Positions 43,595 through 50,880 of a DNA stretch of 64,000 nt are shown here, piece after piece; the first letter of the stretch is position 1, and the number at the start of each line of letters is the position of its first letter. The stretch is from assembly GCF_002998435.1 (NCBI RefSeq), contig NZ_CP027231.1:2521001-2585000 (forward strand), given 5' to 3'. The notes beneath the pieces were generated by a model. It worked only from the letters and a program-made list of their open reading frames with translations, did not search any database and was not told where the DNA came from. The DNA comes from Bacteroides zoogleoformans. Lineage in GTDB: Bacteria; Bacteroidota; Bacteroidia; Bacteroidales; Bacteroidaceae. A program made the translations under genes and the position numbers.

Positions 43595-44011
43595 TTATCT
43601 GTTGTTTTGCGGGACGAATCGTCCCAGTTTCATTTCTTCTTTTGCTTTTGAAATTACGGTAACACACCATGATAGCTGATGCGTTGCCGTCCTGTTTGCA
43701 CGTTCACACCAATCAACCATATATTGTTCGTCGCGGCATAACGAGTCGACGAGAGCATTTACTGCTTTTGCTGTCGCTTTTGCGTTCTTTGCAGTTTCCC
43801 GAAGTGTTTCCATTACCTCATTATTCTTAGCCTCGTTGAGGTGATATTTTGCATCCGCGAGCAGCTTTCCTGTACGTGCCACGTATGCGGCAAGGTCGTT
43901 CCCACGTACAACAGCTTCTTCCGGGTTCTCGCTCATGGTTATATTCAGAAAACCGTCTATCTCGTTCAGTTCTGCGAGTATCTGATTTTTCGGTGTGACG
44001 TTGAGGTTCAT
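43595..44011 (-). CDS. Helical phage protein, unknown
   Basis: A 138-aa mostly helical protein with long coiled-coil potential (NNEVMETLRETAKNAKATAK). It sits between the RecE-like nuclease and the membrane ORF. The reverse-strand copy of the TATATTTTAAATGAAAAAG motif lies directly before its ATG. Confidence 0.6.
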   Translation of the reverse strand: MNLNVTPKNQILAELNEIDGFLNITMSENPEEAVVRGNDLAAYVARTGKLLADAKYHLNEAKNNEVMETLRETAKNAKATAKAVNALVDSLCRDEQYMVDWCERANRTATHQLSWCVTVISKAKEEMKLGRFVPQNNR

Positions 44012-44032
44012 TGCTTTTTCATTTAAAATATA

Positions 44033-44692
44033 TTACACCATTAATTGCCACCACTTAAAAGCAAGGTCTTCGTACTTTTCACGTCCGTTTTTATAAGTGG
44101 GATGATTCCGGCCTGTGATGAAGTGTTTGAAAATCTTGCAATTCTTTTTGCTGATAGCATAGATGAAGTCTTGATTGCTACCCGCAATGTCCATATACCA
44201 AGCTCGGCTTCTGTCCCAGTCAAAGAAGTCTATCGCTTCATCAAACTCTGCCTGCGAGGATGCAAACGTAGTTTTCAAGTCTCCGCCGAAGCCTAAAGGA
44301 GGTAGCCACCAGTCCCACTTGCAGCGAGTGTCGAGATAAAATGAAAAACTTCCGTAATGAAATTCCTGCTGTTTGTTTACCATGAATTTCTGGCAATCAG
44401 AATCCTTTAACACCGTTGCGAGGAATTGATCCTTTTCAGCTTCTTTGCGAAGCGCTTTTCTCATCTCTACGCCAAGTTCAAACTCTGCTCGCGTGTACAC
44501 ATAATCATCCACCATCATCTTATCATAGCGTACACGGTCATTCTCCGTTATAAGCGCATCGACAAGTGTACCAAACTTGAAAGCCGCTTCCTTATCCCCG
44601 TACTGTTGACGGGGATATAGGAAGTTTTTTAGCTCTGTAAGGTCAGAGTTGCTAACCTCTTTACGCAGATAGTATGAATCAGGATTGCTCAT
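44033..44692 (-). CDS. RecE-like PD-(D/E)xK exonuclease
   Basis: A 219-aa PD-(D/E)xK-type protein (DUF3799-like). FGTLVDALI (about 40-48) holds the first motif region, then DTRCKWDWWLPPLGFGGDLKTT (split) with Asp and Lys of the active core, and YMDIAGSNQDFIYAISKK near 170-190. It should resect DNA ends for the RecT annealase encoded two genes upstream in the same operon. Confidence 0.78.
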   Translation of the reverse strand: MSNPDSYYLRKEVSNSDLTELKNFLYPRQQYGDKEAAFKFGTLVDALITENDRVRYDKMMVDDYVYTRAEFELGVEMRKALRKEAEKDQFLATVLKDSDCQKFMVNKQQEFHYGSFSFYLDTRCKWDWWLPPLGFGGDLKTTFASSQAEFDEAIDFFDWDRSRAWYMDIAGSNQDFIYAISKKNCKIFKHFITGRNHPTYKNGREKYEDLAFKWWQLMV

Positions 44693-44693
44693 A

Positions 44694-45893
44694 TTACTTT
44701 GCTTTTACATCCGCTTCATAACGGATATATTGTGAGTGGATATGGGTCTGGTCTTTACTGTTCGCCTGCTTTTCGCAGTATGTTATCATCTTCTTAAAAA
44801 CCTTTTCAAGGTCTTCAATAGATAGTGTTTGCCCTTCGTTGAGCCACCACATCTGAAAGACTTCAAGGAATCCTTGTGGGTGAAGTACCACTATCTTTTC
44901 TTTTACCTTCGCATTAGTGGGAGGAGCTGATACGGATGCGGCAGCCGCGTCGAACAGGCTTCCCATTGCATCTTGTTGCGTCTTCATTGCGTTGGCTTGC
45001 TTTGCGGCTTCCTCCTGCTTTCTTATTTCTTCCATTCGCCGAGCCGCTTCTTCGGCTTCACGTTGTTTGCGTTTAGCTTCCGCCTTTGCCGCTTCTTCCG
45101 CATTGCGCTGTCTTAGTTCTTCCAGTTCGGCAAGCTCCTTGCGTTTAGATGGGAGTCTATCTATCATATCTTGTCTAAGAAGTGATAATTCGGATTTCAT
45201 TTTAGCGGCAAACATTTCGTATTTACCTTGAGATGCCGATTTTCTTATTTCCGTTTTTTCTTCAGTGGAAATATAGAATGTTGAGGTATCAAAAGAGAAT
45301 TTATCAAAATGTGCTTTGGGGTAATCCGTTTGAAAGACTGTGATACCTATTACGTCTCTGTCGAAGTTGGCAAAGGTCAATCGTGAGAATATACTCTGTA
45401 GCTCTTCTACTTTAGATTGTAGATACCTGTTGAAGTAAGATAGAAGTGCATTTTCCACTTCCTGTCGATAGGTTGCTTTTTCGCGCTCCACGGCAGCTCT
45501 ACGCTCTGCTTCCTTTCGTCTCTTCTGCTCTTCCTCGTACTTCCATTGCGCATACTGATTACGCTTTTCTACTACCTTACCGGGTATCGTGTTTGGATCT
45601 TTCGGGTCGATTGCTTTCTCTTGTGATGTAAAGAAAGAGCGGATTTTATCGAATATCTGCGTAAGCGGTGCCCGGCGGTCATTCATATTTTTAACCGTTA
45701 CGCCAACTTTTTTCAGGTATTCGGATGCCTTTGCATCAAGTTCTTCATTCATGCCTTCTCCCTCGATTGTGTCGAGAATCGCTTGGCCGGCTGCATTACA
45801 CTTACTCACTGAAGTGCCATTCTTTCCTACTATTTCAGGAAATGAAGAGAATAGTACTTTTACTTCATCTATTTTGATTAAATCTGTTGACAT
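44694..45893 (-). CDS. Coiled-coil recombination-module protein
   Basis: A 399-aa protein between RecT and the RecE-like gene. An N-terminal alpha/beta region, then a very long Lys/Glu/Arg/Ala coiled coil (about 235-300, with EAAKAEAKRKQREAEEAARR) and a small C-terminal domain. Possibly DUF1351-related. It may tether the recombination proteins. Confidence 0.6.
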   Translation of the reverse strand: MSTDLIKIDEVKVLFSSFPEIVGKNGTSVSKCNAAGQAILDTIEGEGMNEELDAKASEYLKKVGVTVKNMNDRRAPLTQIFDKIRSFFTSQEKAIDPKDPNTIPGKVVEKRNQYAQWKYEEEQKRRKEAERRAAVEREKATYRQEVENALLSYFNRYLQSKVEELQSIFSRLTFANFDRDVIGITVFQTDYPKAHFDKFSFDTSTFYISTEEKTEIRKSASQGKYEMFAAKMKSELSLLRQDMIDRLPSKRKELAELEELRQRNAEEAAKAEAKRKQREAEEAARRMEEIRKQEEAAKQANAMKTQQDAMGSLFDAAAASVSAPPTNAKVKEKIVVLHPQGFLEVFQMWWLNEGQTLSIEDLEKVFKKMITYCEKQANSKDQTHIHSQYIRYEADVKAK

Positions 45894-45914
45894 AATATTT
45901 TTATTTATAGGTTA

Positions 45915-46892
45915 TTAGAATCCTTCTTCTTCGTCAGCCTTTGACACATTCACAGTTACAGGAGTAGGGGCTTCTAGTTGCTTATCCTCACCGAATGGCG
46001 CATTAGGGTCTTCATTCCCAGATGTCACGGACGGTTCATTGACTGTTCTTTCATCCACAACTCCATAGTCAATTACAGGTGGCTCTTCTGTCTCTGTCTC
46101 CATAACAGTATAGTTGCCTGTGCGAACTTTGGGGTATGCGTCAAAGGCATGCTTAATCATTTTGTTTTCGAGAAAGCCGGGATCTACCCCTCCTTCTTGG
46201 GAAGAATAGAGAGCGTTCGGTTTTCCTTGTACGTATTGTCCGTTCTTGTCGTAATAGGAATTATTTTTTGCCGAGAACTTCATAAGGCGTTCTATGTCAC
46301 CTTGGAGTAACCATTGGTAATCTTCTGACCCGTCAACGCGTACAATGCGAATGAATGCACCGATAACTTTCGAGGATTTACGTGGTATGGCTGCTTGGTA
46401 TGTGATTTGTTTAACTCCATTGTTTAGAGAGACGGAGAATATATCTCCTTCGTAAACAACGACTGGATTATCTGCATAACGTATCTGGCCTGCACGCATG
46501 CGCATGGTTAATTCTCCGTAGCCGGTTACTGATACGCTGGCGCGATTCTCATACATGTCATATCCTCTGGAATCTTTTTGCCCAGTCTTAACCTTGCGCG
46601 GAATAAGATAACAGTGGGGATGGCTGGTATTATCAAGAGACAGCCCATTTACTGCCATATCAAGAAAGCAGCCGTACAGAGACATCTTGCTACACTCTGC
46701 GAGTTTAGGATTCTCTCGTAAAACTTTTTGGAAGTTAAATACTTCCTTGTAATAAACTTGTTCTCCCATTTGGGAACCCCAGATAGCATTATACATTTGT
46801 ATAAACTTCTGCTCTACGTTTTGATTTTCGACAATCTTTGTTGCCGGAAGTGCGTTCAGCTCTTCCACTTTGATTTGAATTTGATTACTCAT
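45915..46892 (-). CDS. recT: RecT-family single-strand annealing protein
   Basis: A 325-aa annealase. The conserved core includes MSLYGCFLDMAVNGLSLDNT (about 71-90), CYLIPRK, VSVTGYGELTMRMRAGQIRY near 118-138 and KSSKVIGAFIRIVRVDGS. The C-terminal 80 residues are acidic and flexible (DPNAPFGEDKQLEAPTPV). It catalyses annealing in phage recombination with the RecE-like nuclease. Confidence 0.9.
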   Translation of the reverse strand: MSNQIQIKVEELNALPATKIVENQNVEQKFIQMYNAIWGSQMGEQVYYKEVFNFQKVLRENPKLAECSKMSLYGCFLDMAVNGLSLDNTSHPHCYLIPRKVKTGQKDSRGYDMYENRASVSVTGYGELTMRMRAGQIRYADNPVVVYEGDIFSVSLNNGVKQITYQAAIPRKSSKVIGAFIRIVRVDGSEDYQWLLQGDIERLMKFSAKNNSYYDKNGQYVQGKPNALYSSQEGGVDPGFLENKMIKHAFDAYPKVRTGNYTVMETETEEPPVIDYGVVDERTVNEPSVTSGNEDPNAPFGEDKQLEAPTPVTVNVSKADEEEGF

Positions 46893-47061
46893 CTTTTTTG
46901 TTCTTTTTAGGTTTATATTCCCAGCCGTTTAGCCGGTACACTTCTTTTCTTGCATCTTCTTCGTCCATGAAGTGGCATTTTTTGATTCCTCTACCGTTAC
47001 CATCGTCTTGGTATACGTTATAATGTCCCATGAACCTTCTGTAATAGTATTTCCCATTCAT
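46885..47061 (-). CDS. 58-aa basic protein before recT
   Basis: ATG 47061 to TAA 46885; the end overlaps the recT start by 8 nt. MNGKYYYRRFMGHYNVYQDD start, basic end (EYKPKKNKKDE). Plausible small DNA-associated protein; coupled to recT. Unknown family. Confidence 0.6.
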   Translation of the reverse strand: MNGKYYYRRFMGHYNVYQDDGNGRGIKKCHFMDEEDARKEVYRLNGWEYKPKKNKKDE

Positions 47062-47062
47062 A

Positions 47063-47356
47063 TTACATCAGTTGTTTAATAATGTTGTCTGGGATCTTGT
47101 TGTGAATATCAAGCATCGCACTTGCAGTTTCGAGCTCCGACCGTTTCACATAGTATTTTCCTCTTTCCTTATTCCTTGCCGGATAGAACTTTATCCAGCC
47201 TTTTTCGCGCCACTCTTTGATGAGGCGTTTTCCATATATATGCTCCGCTTGCGAGGTTGTTACCACCTCTTGGAGTAGTCCAAGGCTATTCAATGTCTGA
47301 ATAGTCCCAATTTTAATTCCTGCACTTACGATGCGCTCTAAGTATCTTTCCATCAT
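47063..47356 (-). CDS. HTH/excisionase-like protein
   Basis: A 97-aa protein (95 from ATG 47350). The TTSQAEHIYGKRLIKEWREK segment (about 33-52) then KFYPARNKERGKYYVKRSEL fits a winged-helix or MerR/Xis-like HTH, which in phages aids excision or regulation. Its ATG is 24 bp from a 19-bp repeat shared with the chromosome past attR. Confidence 0.55.
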   Translation of the reverse strand: MMERYLERIVSAGIKIGTIQTLNSLGLLQEVVTTSQAEHIYGKRLIKEWREKGWIKFYPARNKERGKYYVKRSELETASAMLDIHNKIPDNIIKQLM

Positions 47357-47379
47357 ATTATTTTAGGCAGTTTCGTTGA

Positions 47380-47398
47380 TTTATATTAGTTGCGAGCT
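47380..47398 (+). repeat. 19-bp direct repeat, prophage copy
   Basis: TTTATATTAGTTGCGAGCT occurs here and again at 50727-50745, outside the prophage next to the host terminator. Too long to be expected by chance. Confidence 0.7.
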
Positions 47399-47455
47399 TA
47401 ATCCATCACTGAAACCTAATCTGCATCTCTATGCCTTGGCGCCTATCGTTAATAA

Positions 47456-48016
47456 TTATTGATTGAAAAGATTGTTATCGCGTGCGTAAACGAAGAACTC
47501 TTGCAGTGAGTGGGTGTCTGTCCGCTGTAAGGCGTTCCGTTTGTGCGTAAGAACTGTCTCGGGAGATATACATAGCTGGTCTGCTATATATTCCACATGC
47601 ATACCTTTATAATAGAAGTGCATGACTTCTATCTCCCTGTCCGACAGTTTACTATTGAATTTGGGTCGGCAGACAATGCCTTCCAGTTTGCATTCTCCCC
47701 GAAGAGGGCATTCTACCTCTTCGAAGTGGAAGTTGCCTAACTGATCAATATCAAGCGTGCTATCGAATCTCCCGAAGTTACACTTCAGGAAACGGCAGAC
47801 AATTCTATATTCAAACTCCGGAATATTAGGACGGCACTTTGCATATTCTTTGGAAAGAGACGCCAATGCGTCAGGCCAGAACTCCCACATTTTTTTAAGC
47901 ATCTCTGATATGAATGCTCTGTCGTTTTTCGTAAGAATACGACTTCCGCATTCATCGGAGATCATTATTTCTCCGTTCGGAGTGCGATAAAACTCTTTAT
48001 TATGAAGAGCGTCCAT
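47456..48016 (-). CDS. LuxR-type HTH regulator
   Basis: A 186-aa protein. The C-terminal 60 residues are a LuxR/GerE HTH: LSDREIEVMHFYYKGMHVEYIADQLCISPETVLTHKRNAL (split). The N-terminal domain has an internal four-Cys pattern (CRFLKCNFGRF, CPLRGECKLEGIVC) that may bind a metal. It follows the early HTH gene by 2 bp and may activate the delayed-early operon. Confidence 0.78.
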   Translation of the reverse strand: MDALHNKEFYRTPNGEIMISDECGSRILTKNDRAFISEMLKKMWEFWPDALASLSKEYAKCRPNIPEFEYRIVCRFLKCNFGRFDSTLDIDQLGNFHFEEVECPLRGECKLEGIVCRPKFNSKLSDREIEVMHFYYKGMHVEYIADQLCISPETVLTHKRNALQRTDTHSLQEFFVYARDNNLFNQ

Positions 48017-48018
48017 GG

Positions 48019-48285
48019 CTACATCTTTGGGAAAAGTACTGAAACGTCGGATTTGAGCAGTTTTGCTACCGCTTCTTTCTCCATAGGAGAGGGGTTAGTA
48101 ATACCGAGTGCCCACCTGCGAACGCTTGATAAAGACTTGCCGGTTATGGCAGCTACTTCTTTGAATAATATTGAACGTTGATTGGCATGCCCCCTGCAGC
48201 TTATAAGGGTGGCACAATACTCTGTGAAAGGTAAATTCTCGGAATTTTGTAGAATTCCTTTGGATGAATCTGTTTTTTTAGTCAT
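48019..48285 (-). CDS. Cro-like HTH protein (first leftward gene)
   Basis: An 88-aa protein. HTH about residues 38-75 (FKEVAAITGKSLSSVRRWAL then ITNPSPMEKEAVAKLL). As first gene of the leftward unit, divergent from the CI-like repressor, it fits a Cro-type regulator of the lysis/lysogeny switch. Confidence 0.7.
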   Translation of the reverse strand: MTKKTDSSKGILQNSENLPFTEYCATLISCRGHANQRSILFKEVAAITGKSLSSVRRWALGITNPSPMEKEAVAKLLKSDVSVLFPKM

Positions 48286-48325
48286 CTTTGTGTGCGATTA
48301 AGTTATCAAATAATGGTTATTTAAT

Positions 48326-48374
48326 CAATCAAGAGGGTGGCAATACCTTGATTGCCGTCGTGGTGCCACCCTCT
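48326..48374. promoter_or_regulatory. Overlapping hairpins in the lysogeny switch region
   Basis: AGAGGGTGGCA (48332-48342) pairs with TGCCACCCTCT (48364-48374). Also CAATCAAG (48326-48333) pairs with CTTGATTG (48347-48354). The two pairings interleave (pseudoknot-like) or compete. Lies between the divergent Cro-like and CI-like genes. Confidence 0.5.
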
Positions 48375-48429
48375 ATCATATTTGCTGTAAAACTCCGGTT
48401 GCGAGTCTCGCTCTCGTTATTTCACAGTG

Positions 48430-48437
48430 CAAATATA
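48430..48437 (-). promoter_or_regulatory. Leftward early promoter -7 box
   Basis: Read leftward TATATTTG, exact TAnnTTTG, with a TTG about 20 bp upstream. Points toward the Cro-like gene; the transcript would have a 140-nt leader holding the two overlapping hairpins. Confidence 0.6.
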
Positions 48438-48489
48438 GAAGTAAATAGAATTAAATGCAAGTATTTTGAAGTATTTTTTGTGGTAAAAT

Positions 48490-49485
48490 ATGAATATTTT
48501 TAATAGAATACAGGAATTAGCTGATATTAAAGGGGTTACAATGTATGTGATTTCACAAGATACGGGCATTTCAGAATCTGTTTTTAGTAGATTGAAGAAA
48601 AAGAGCAATGCTTCGATAGGGAAAAAGAACTTGTTGATACTTGCAAATTACTTCTGCGTAAACGAACACTGGCTTGCAACAGGAGAGGGTGAGAGGGAAG
48701 CTCCTGGTGTTACAAAAGATGTAGTGATACATGATGATGGAGTGTGGGAGAGAATCGAACACTTGTCAATGCGGTTGTTTAGCGAAGATAACACTTTGTC
48801 TTCCGTAGATTTTGAAAAGATGAGTCGAGCCGTTAATATACATCCGAAAAGATTGCGAGATATTATTGATGATAAGAAATATCCTACATATACAGAACTG
48901 AAAAGCATACTTCAGTCGAAGGATTTGAATATAAACTCCGGTTGGATCATGACTGGCGATGGCAAGGTGTTTAACGATAAGCAAGATTGTCCTATTATAA
49001 TCGAGACCGAGGAAGAATACAAAAGGGCAATAGAGATGGGGCTGAGAATACTTCCTGAAGTTAGTTTTGAGTTTGCGGGAGGTTCTACTGAACTTATCAA
49101 TTTAACAGAGAATACCAAAAGATTTTGGTATTTGCCGGATAGCACAGACTGCGACGGAGTAGCAACGATATCGGGCAACTCTATGGCGCCGGCCTATCCG
49201 TCGGGATGTCAGGTGGCATTGAAAAAAGTTGGTTTTAATCCGCAATTTCCGCTTGATATACCATTTGGCCAAGTTTTCGGCGTGGTAGTTGAGAACGAGG
49301 CTACCGGGTTGTATCATGGACACATCAAAATATTGCGAAAGTATCCTGAACCGGAGAAAGAAAAAGAATACTGGATCGCCCGTTCAATAGATAGAGATAA
49401 TTATGATGACTTTTATATAAAGATCAGTTCTGTACGGGGATTATGGATTGTGAAGCAACATATTGTTCAAGATGTAATATTATGA
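48490..49485 (+). CDS. CI-like repressor with S24 peptidase domain
   Basis: A 331-aa repressor. N-terminal HTH about 1-60; a second HTH-like unit about 98-165 (FEKMSRAVNIHPKRLRDIID); then an S24/LexA-type domain from about 200, with the GNSMAP motif (catalytic Ser231) and Lys280 in HIKILRKY. Self-cleavage in response to DNA damage would relieve repression. It is next to attR and the lysogen-expressed genes. Confidence 0.88.
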   Translation: MNIFNRIQELADIKGVTMYVISQDTGISESVFSRLKKKSNASIGKKNLLILANYFCVNEHWLATGEGEREAPGVTKDVVIHDDGVWERIEHLSMRLFSEDNTLSSVDFEKMSRAVNIHPKRLRDIIDDKKYPTYTELKSILQSKDLNINSGWIMTGDGKVFNDKQDCPIIIETEEEYKRAIEMGLRILPEVSFEFAGGSTELINLTENTKRFWYLPDSTDCDGVATISGNSMAPAYPSGCQVALKKVGFNPQFPLDIPFGQVFGVVVENEATGLYHGHIKILRKYPEPEKEKEYWIARSIDRDNYDDFYIKISSVRGLWIVKQHIVQDVIL

Positions 49486-49489
49486 GATT

Positions 49490-50116
49490 ATGCTAACCGC
49501 TTTTATCGTTATGATTGTAGCCTCTATTGTAATAGGTGTTATTTTTGCAGTTTTGGGGGTGGAGCCTCCTCAAAAAGGTTTATCTAAACAGATGAAATCA
49601 ACTCGTATACCTTATTATAATGATTCAGGTGTTGATTATAAAGTTGATAACAACAAATATGTATTGTTGTCGGCAAAAGAATTGGAAAAATATAAATATC
49701 TACTTAGCCCGGAATTATTTGCAGATATGCTTCTTGCTAAAGATGGGGAAAAAGTGCGGGTGTTAAAATCTGAAATAGATAGGATGGAAAAAGAGCTAAA
49801 GAACGATGTAAGTTTTGGTCAGTCATTTCAATCCTCATTAGATGGTAGAAACAAAGCTACCGCTTTAGAAAAGTCTGGAGACTTATACGCCGCTATATCA
49901 GCATACGAGGAATGTGTTCAGGAGGGTAAGAGCAATTCCAGCCTAACCATCTACAACTATGCACATGATGTTGACAGGCTGGCTATATTGTACAGAAAGA
50001 CAAAGCAAAAGGATAAAGAAATCACACTTTTAACCGATATGATAAAACTAAATCCAAAATTCAATGGAATAGATAAATGGAAAGAACGATTAAATAGACT
50101 AATCAATAAAAAGTAA
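49490..50116 (+). CDS. Membrane-anchored TPR-like protein (lysogen module)
   Basis: A 208-aa protein. Residues 1-24 form one membrane helix (MLTAFIVMIVASIVIGVIFA). Residues about 110-205 are helical TPR-like repeats (ATALEKSGDLYAAISAYEEC, RKTKQKDKEITLLTDMIKL). 4 bp after the repressor, so likely expressed in the lysogen. Possible role in exclusion or host change. Confidence 0.65.
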   Translation: MLTAFIVMIVASIVIGVIFAVLGVEPPQKGLSKQMKSTRIPYYNDSGVDYKVDNNKYVLLSAKELEKYKYLLSPELFADMLLAKDGEKVRVLKSEIDRMEKELKNDVSFGQSFQSSLDGRNKATALEKSGDLYAAISAYEECVQEGKSNSSLTIYNYAHDVDRLAILYRKTKQKDKEITLLTDMIKLNPKFNGIDKWKERLNRLINKK

Positions 50117-50119
50117 AAC

Positions 50120-50440
50120 ATGAAAAAGATTTTATTCCTTATTTTGGCGATTCTTCCGCTTGTGTTAACATCTTGCAGCAAAGATGATGACAGTTCTAAT
50201 GAAACGCTTAATGGCACTACATGGATCTCTCCAGATGATGGAGATGGTGAACGTACTATCATTTTCGGTGATGGAACATTCCGTTTTACACTAATATATA
50301 AAAGTAAAACGGAAATAAACAAAAAGGGTACTTATGTATATTCCAAACCGAATGTCACACTCTCAGACGGAACGAAAGGTATAGTGGTGGGTAGCACTAT
50401 GACACTTGGCGAGGATGCGATTGAATATAAGAAGCAATGA
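50120..50440 (+). CDS. Lipoprotein with surface-export-like tail signal
   Basis: A 106-aa protein. Signal peptide 1-18 with lipobox LTSC at 16-19 (Cys19), followed by SKDDDSS. An acidic/Lys tag next to the lipid Cys is the kind of signal Bacteroidota use to send lipoproteins to the cell surface. The rest is a small beta barrel-like chain with TIIFGDGTFRFTLIYKSK. Co-transcribed with the repressor; a superinfection-exclusion or surface-changing role is plausible. Ends in an ATGA overlap with the next gene. Confidence 0.7.
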   Translation: MKKILFLILAILPLVLTSCSKDDDSSNETLNGTTWISPDDGDGERTIIFGDGTFRFTLIYKSKTEINKKGTYVYSKPNVTLSDGTKGIVVGSTMTLGEDAIEYKKQ

Positions 50441-50583
50441 CCGACAAAGACAAACTAATCGAATCTCTCCGCCGTCAACTTCAGAAAGAGATGAAGAAGG
50501 TAAGCGCATTAGAGCAAGAAAATGCTCTTTTGTGTCATGAGATTGAGCGAATGAAGGCTGCTAAAAGCGCAAGAAAATTATAA
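50437..50583 (+). CDS. 48-aa leucine-zipper-like protein
   Basis: ATG 50437 overlaps the previous stop (ATGA). 48 residues, nearly all helical with a heptad pattern: ESLRRQLQKEMKKVSALEQE then NALLCHEIERMKAA. It is the last gene before attR. May dimerise or bind DNA; unknown. Confidence 0.55.
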   Translation: MTDKDKLIESLRRQLQKEMKKVSALEQENALLCHEIERMKAAKSARKL

Positions 50584-50653
50584 CTATCTTATAACTCGAC
50601 CAGCTCGCAGCTATATCTCACTGTAAGACAATGTAATATAAATCTTTGGGAAG

Positions 50654-50700
50654 TGCCTTACAAGCAGAGGGTCGGCGGTTCGAATCCGTCAACGCCCACA
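50654..50700 (+). other. attR: 3' half of a tRNA-Val(UAC) gene
   Basis: Sequence from the anticodon loop (CTTACAA, anticodon UAC, 50657-50663) through the T-arm (GGCGG-TTCGAAT-CCGTC, 50674-50690) and acceptor AACGCCC + A (50691-50698). The 5' anticodon stem half before 50654 (AAG) does not pair, so the tRNA is cut here. The complete copy should lie at the left end of the prophage. Confidence 0.82.
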
Positions 50701-50726
50701 AAGCCTAAAAGGTTGAAAATCTACAG

Positions 50727-50745
50727 TTTATATTAGTTGCGAGCT
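50727..50745 (+). repeat. 19-bp direct repeat, chromosomal copy
   Basis: TTTATATTAGTTGCGAGCT, identical to 47380-47398; here it leads into the terminator after the tRNA. Confidence 0.7.
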
Positions 50746-50766
50746 GGTGCGATTGCGTACCGGCTC
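50741..50766 (+). terminator. Intrinsic terminator after the tRNA-Val
   Basis: GAGCTGGT (50741-50748) pairs with ACCGGCTC (50759-50766), one G-U pair, followed by GTTCTTTTTTT. Confidence 0.8.
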
Positions 50767-50840
50767 GTTCTTTTTTTGTTTATGCGGGAATGATTTCTAA
50801 ATTCTTCTTTCTTTATGGCTTATTACTCAGAAAAAAGCAG

Positions 50841-50848
50841 TAATTTTG
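50841..50848 (+). promoter_or_regulatory. purB promoter -7 box
   Basis: TAATTTTG matches TAnnTTTG, 33 bp before the ATG at 50881. Confidence 0.5.
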
Positions 50849-50880
50849 CATCCCGATAATTATCATCATAAATGCGACGT

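Larger units (their letters stand above)
1..50700. mobile_element. Temperate siphovirus-like prophage (left end outside window)
   Basis: A full set of packaging, head, tail and lysis genes on the + strand (1-28613) is followed by recombination, helicase, methyltransferase and repressor genes, mostly on the - strand. The right boundary is a tRNA-Val 3' fragment at 50654-50698, after which normal chromosomal genes begin with purB. A long tape measure and no sheath or baseplate-wedge genes suggest a siphovirus with a long non-contractile tail. No integrase, reverse transcriptase or transposase is seen inside the window; the integrase is expected to the left. Both arms look largely intact, so the element may be inducible, apart from a frameshift near 651. 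Confidence 0.95.
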
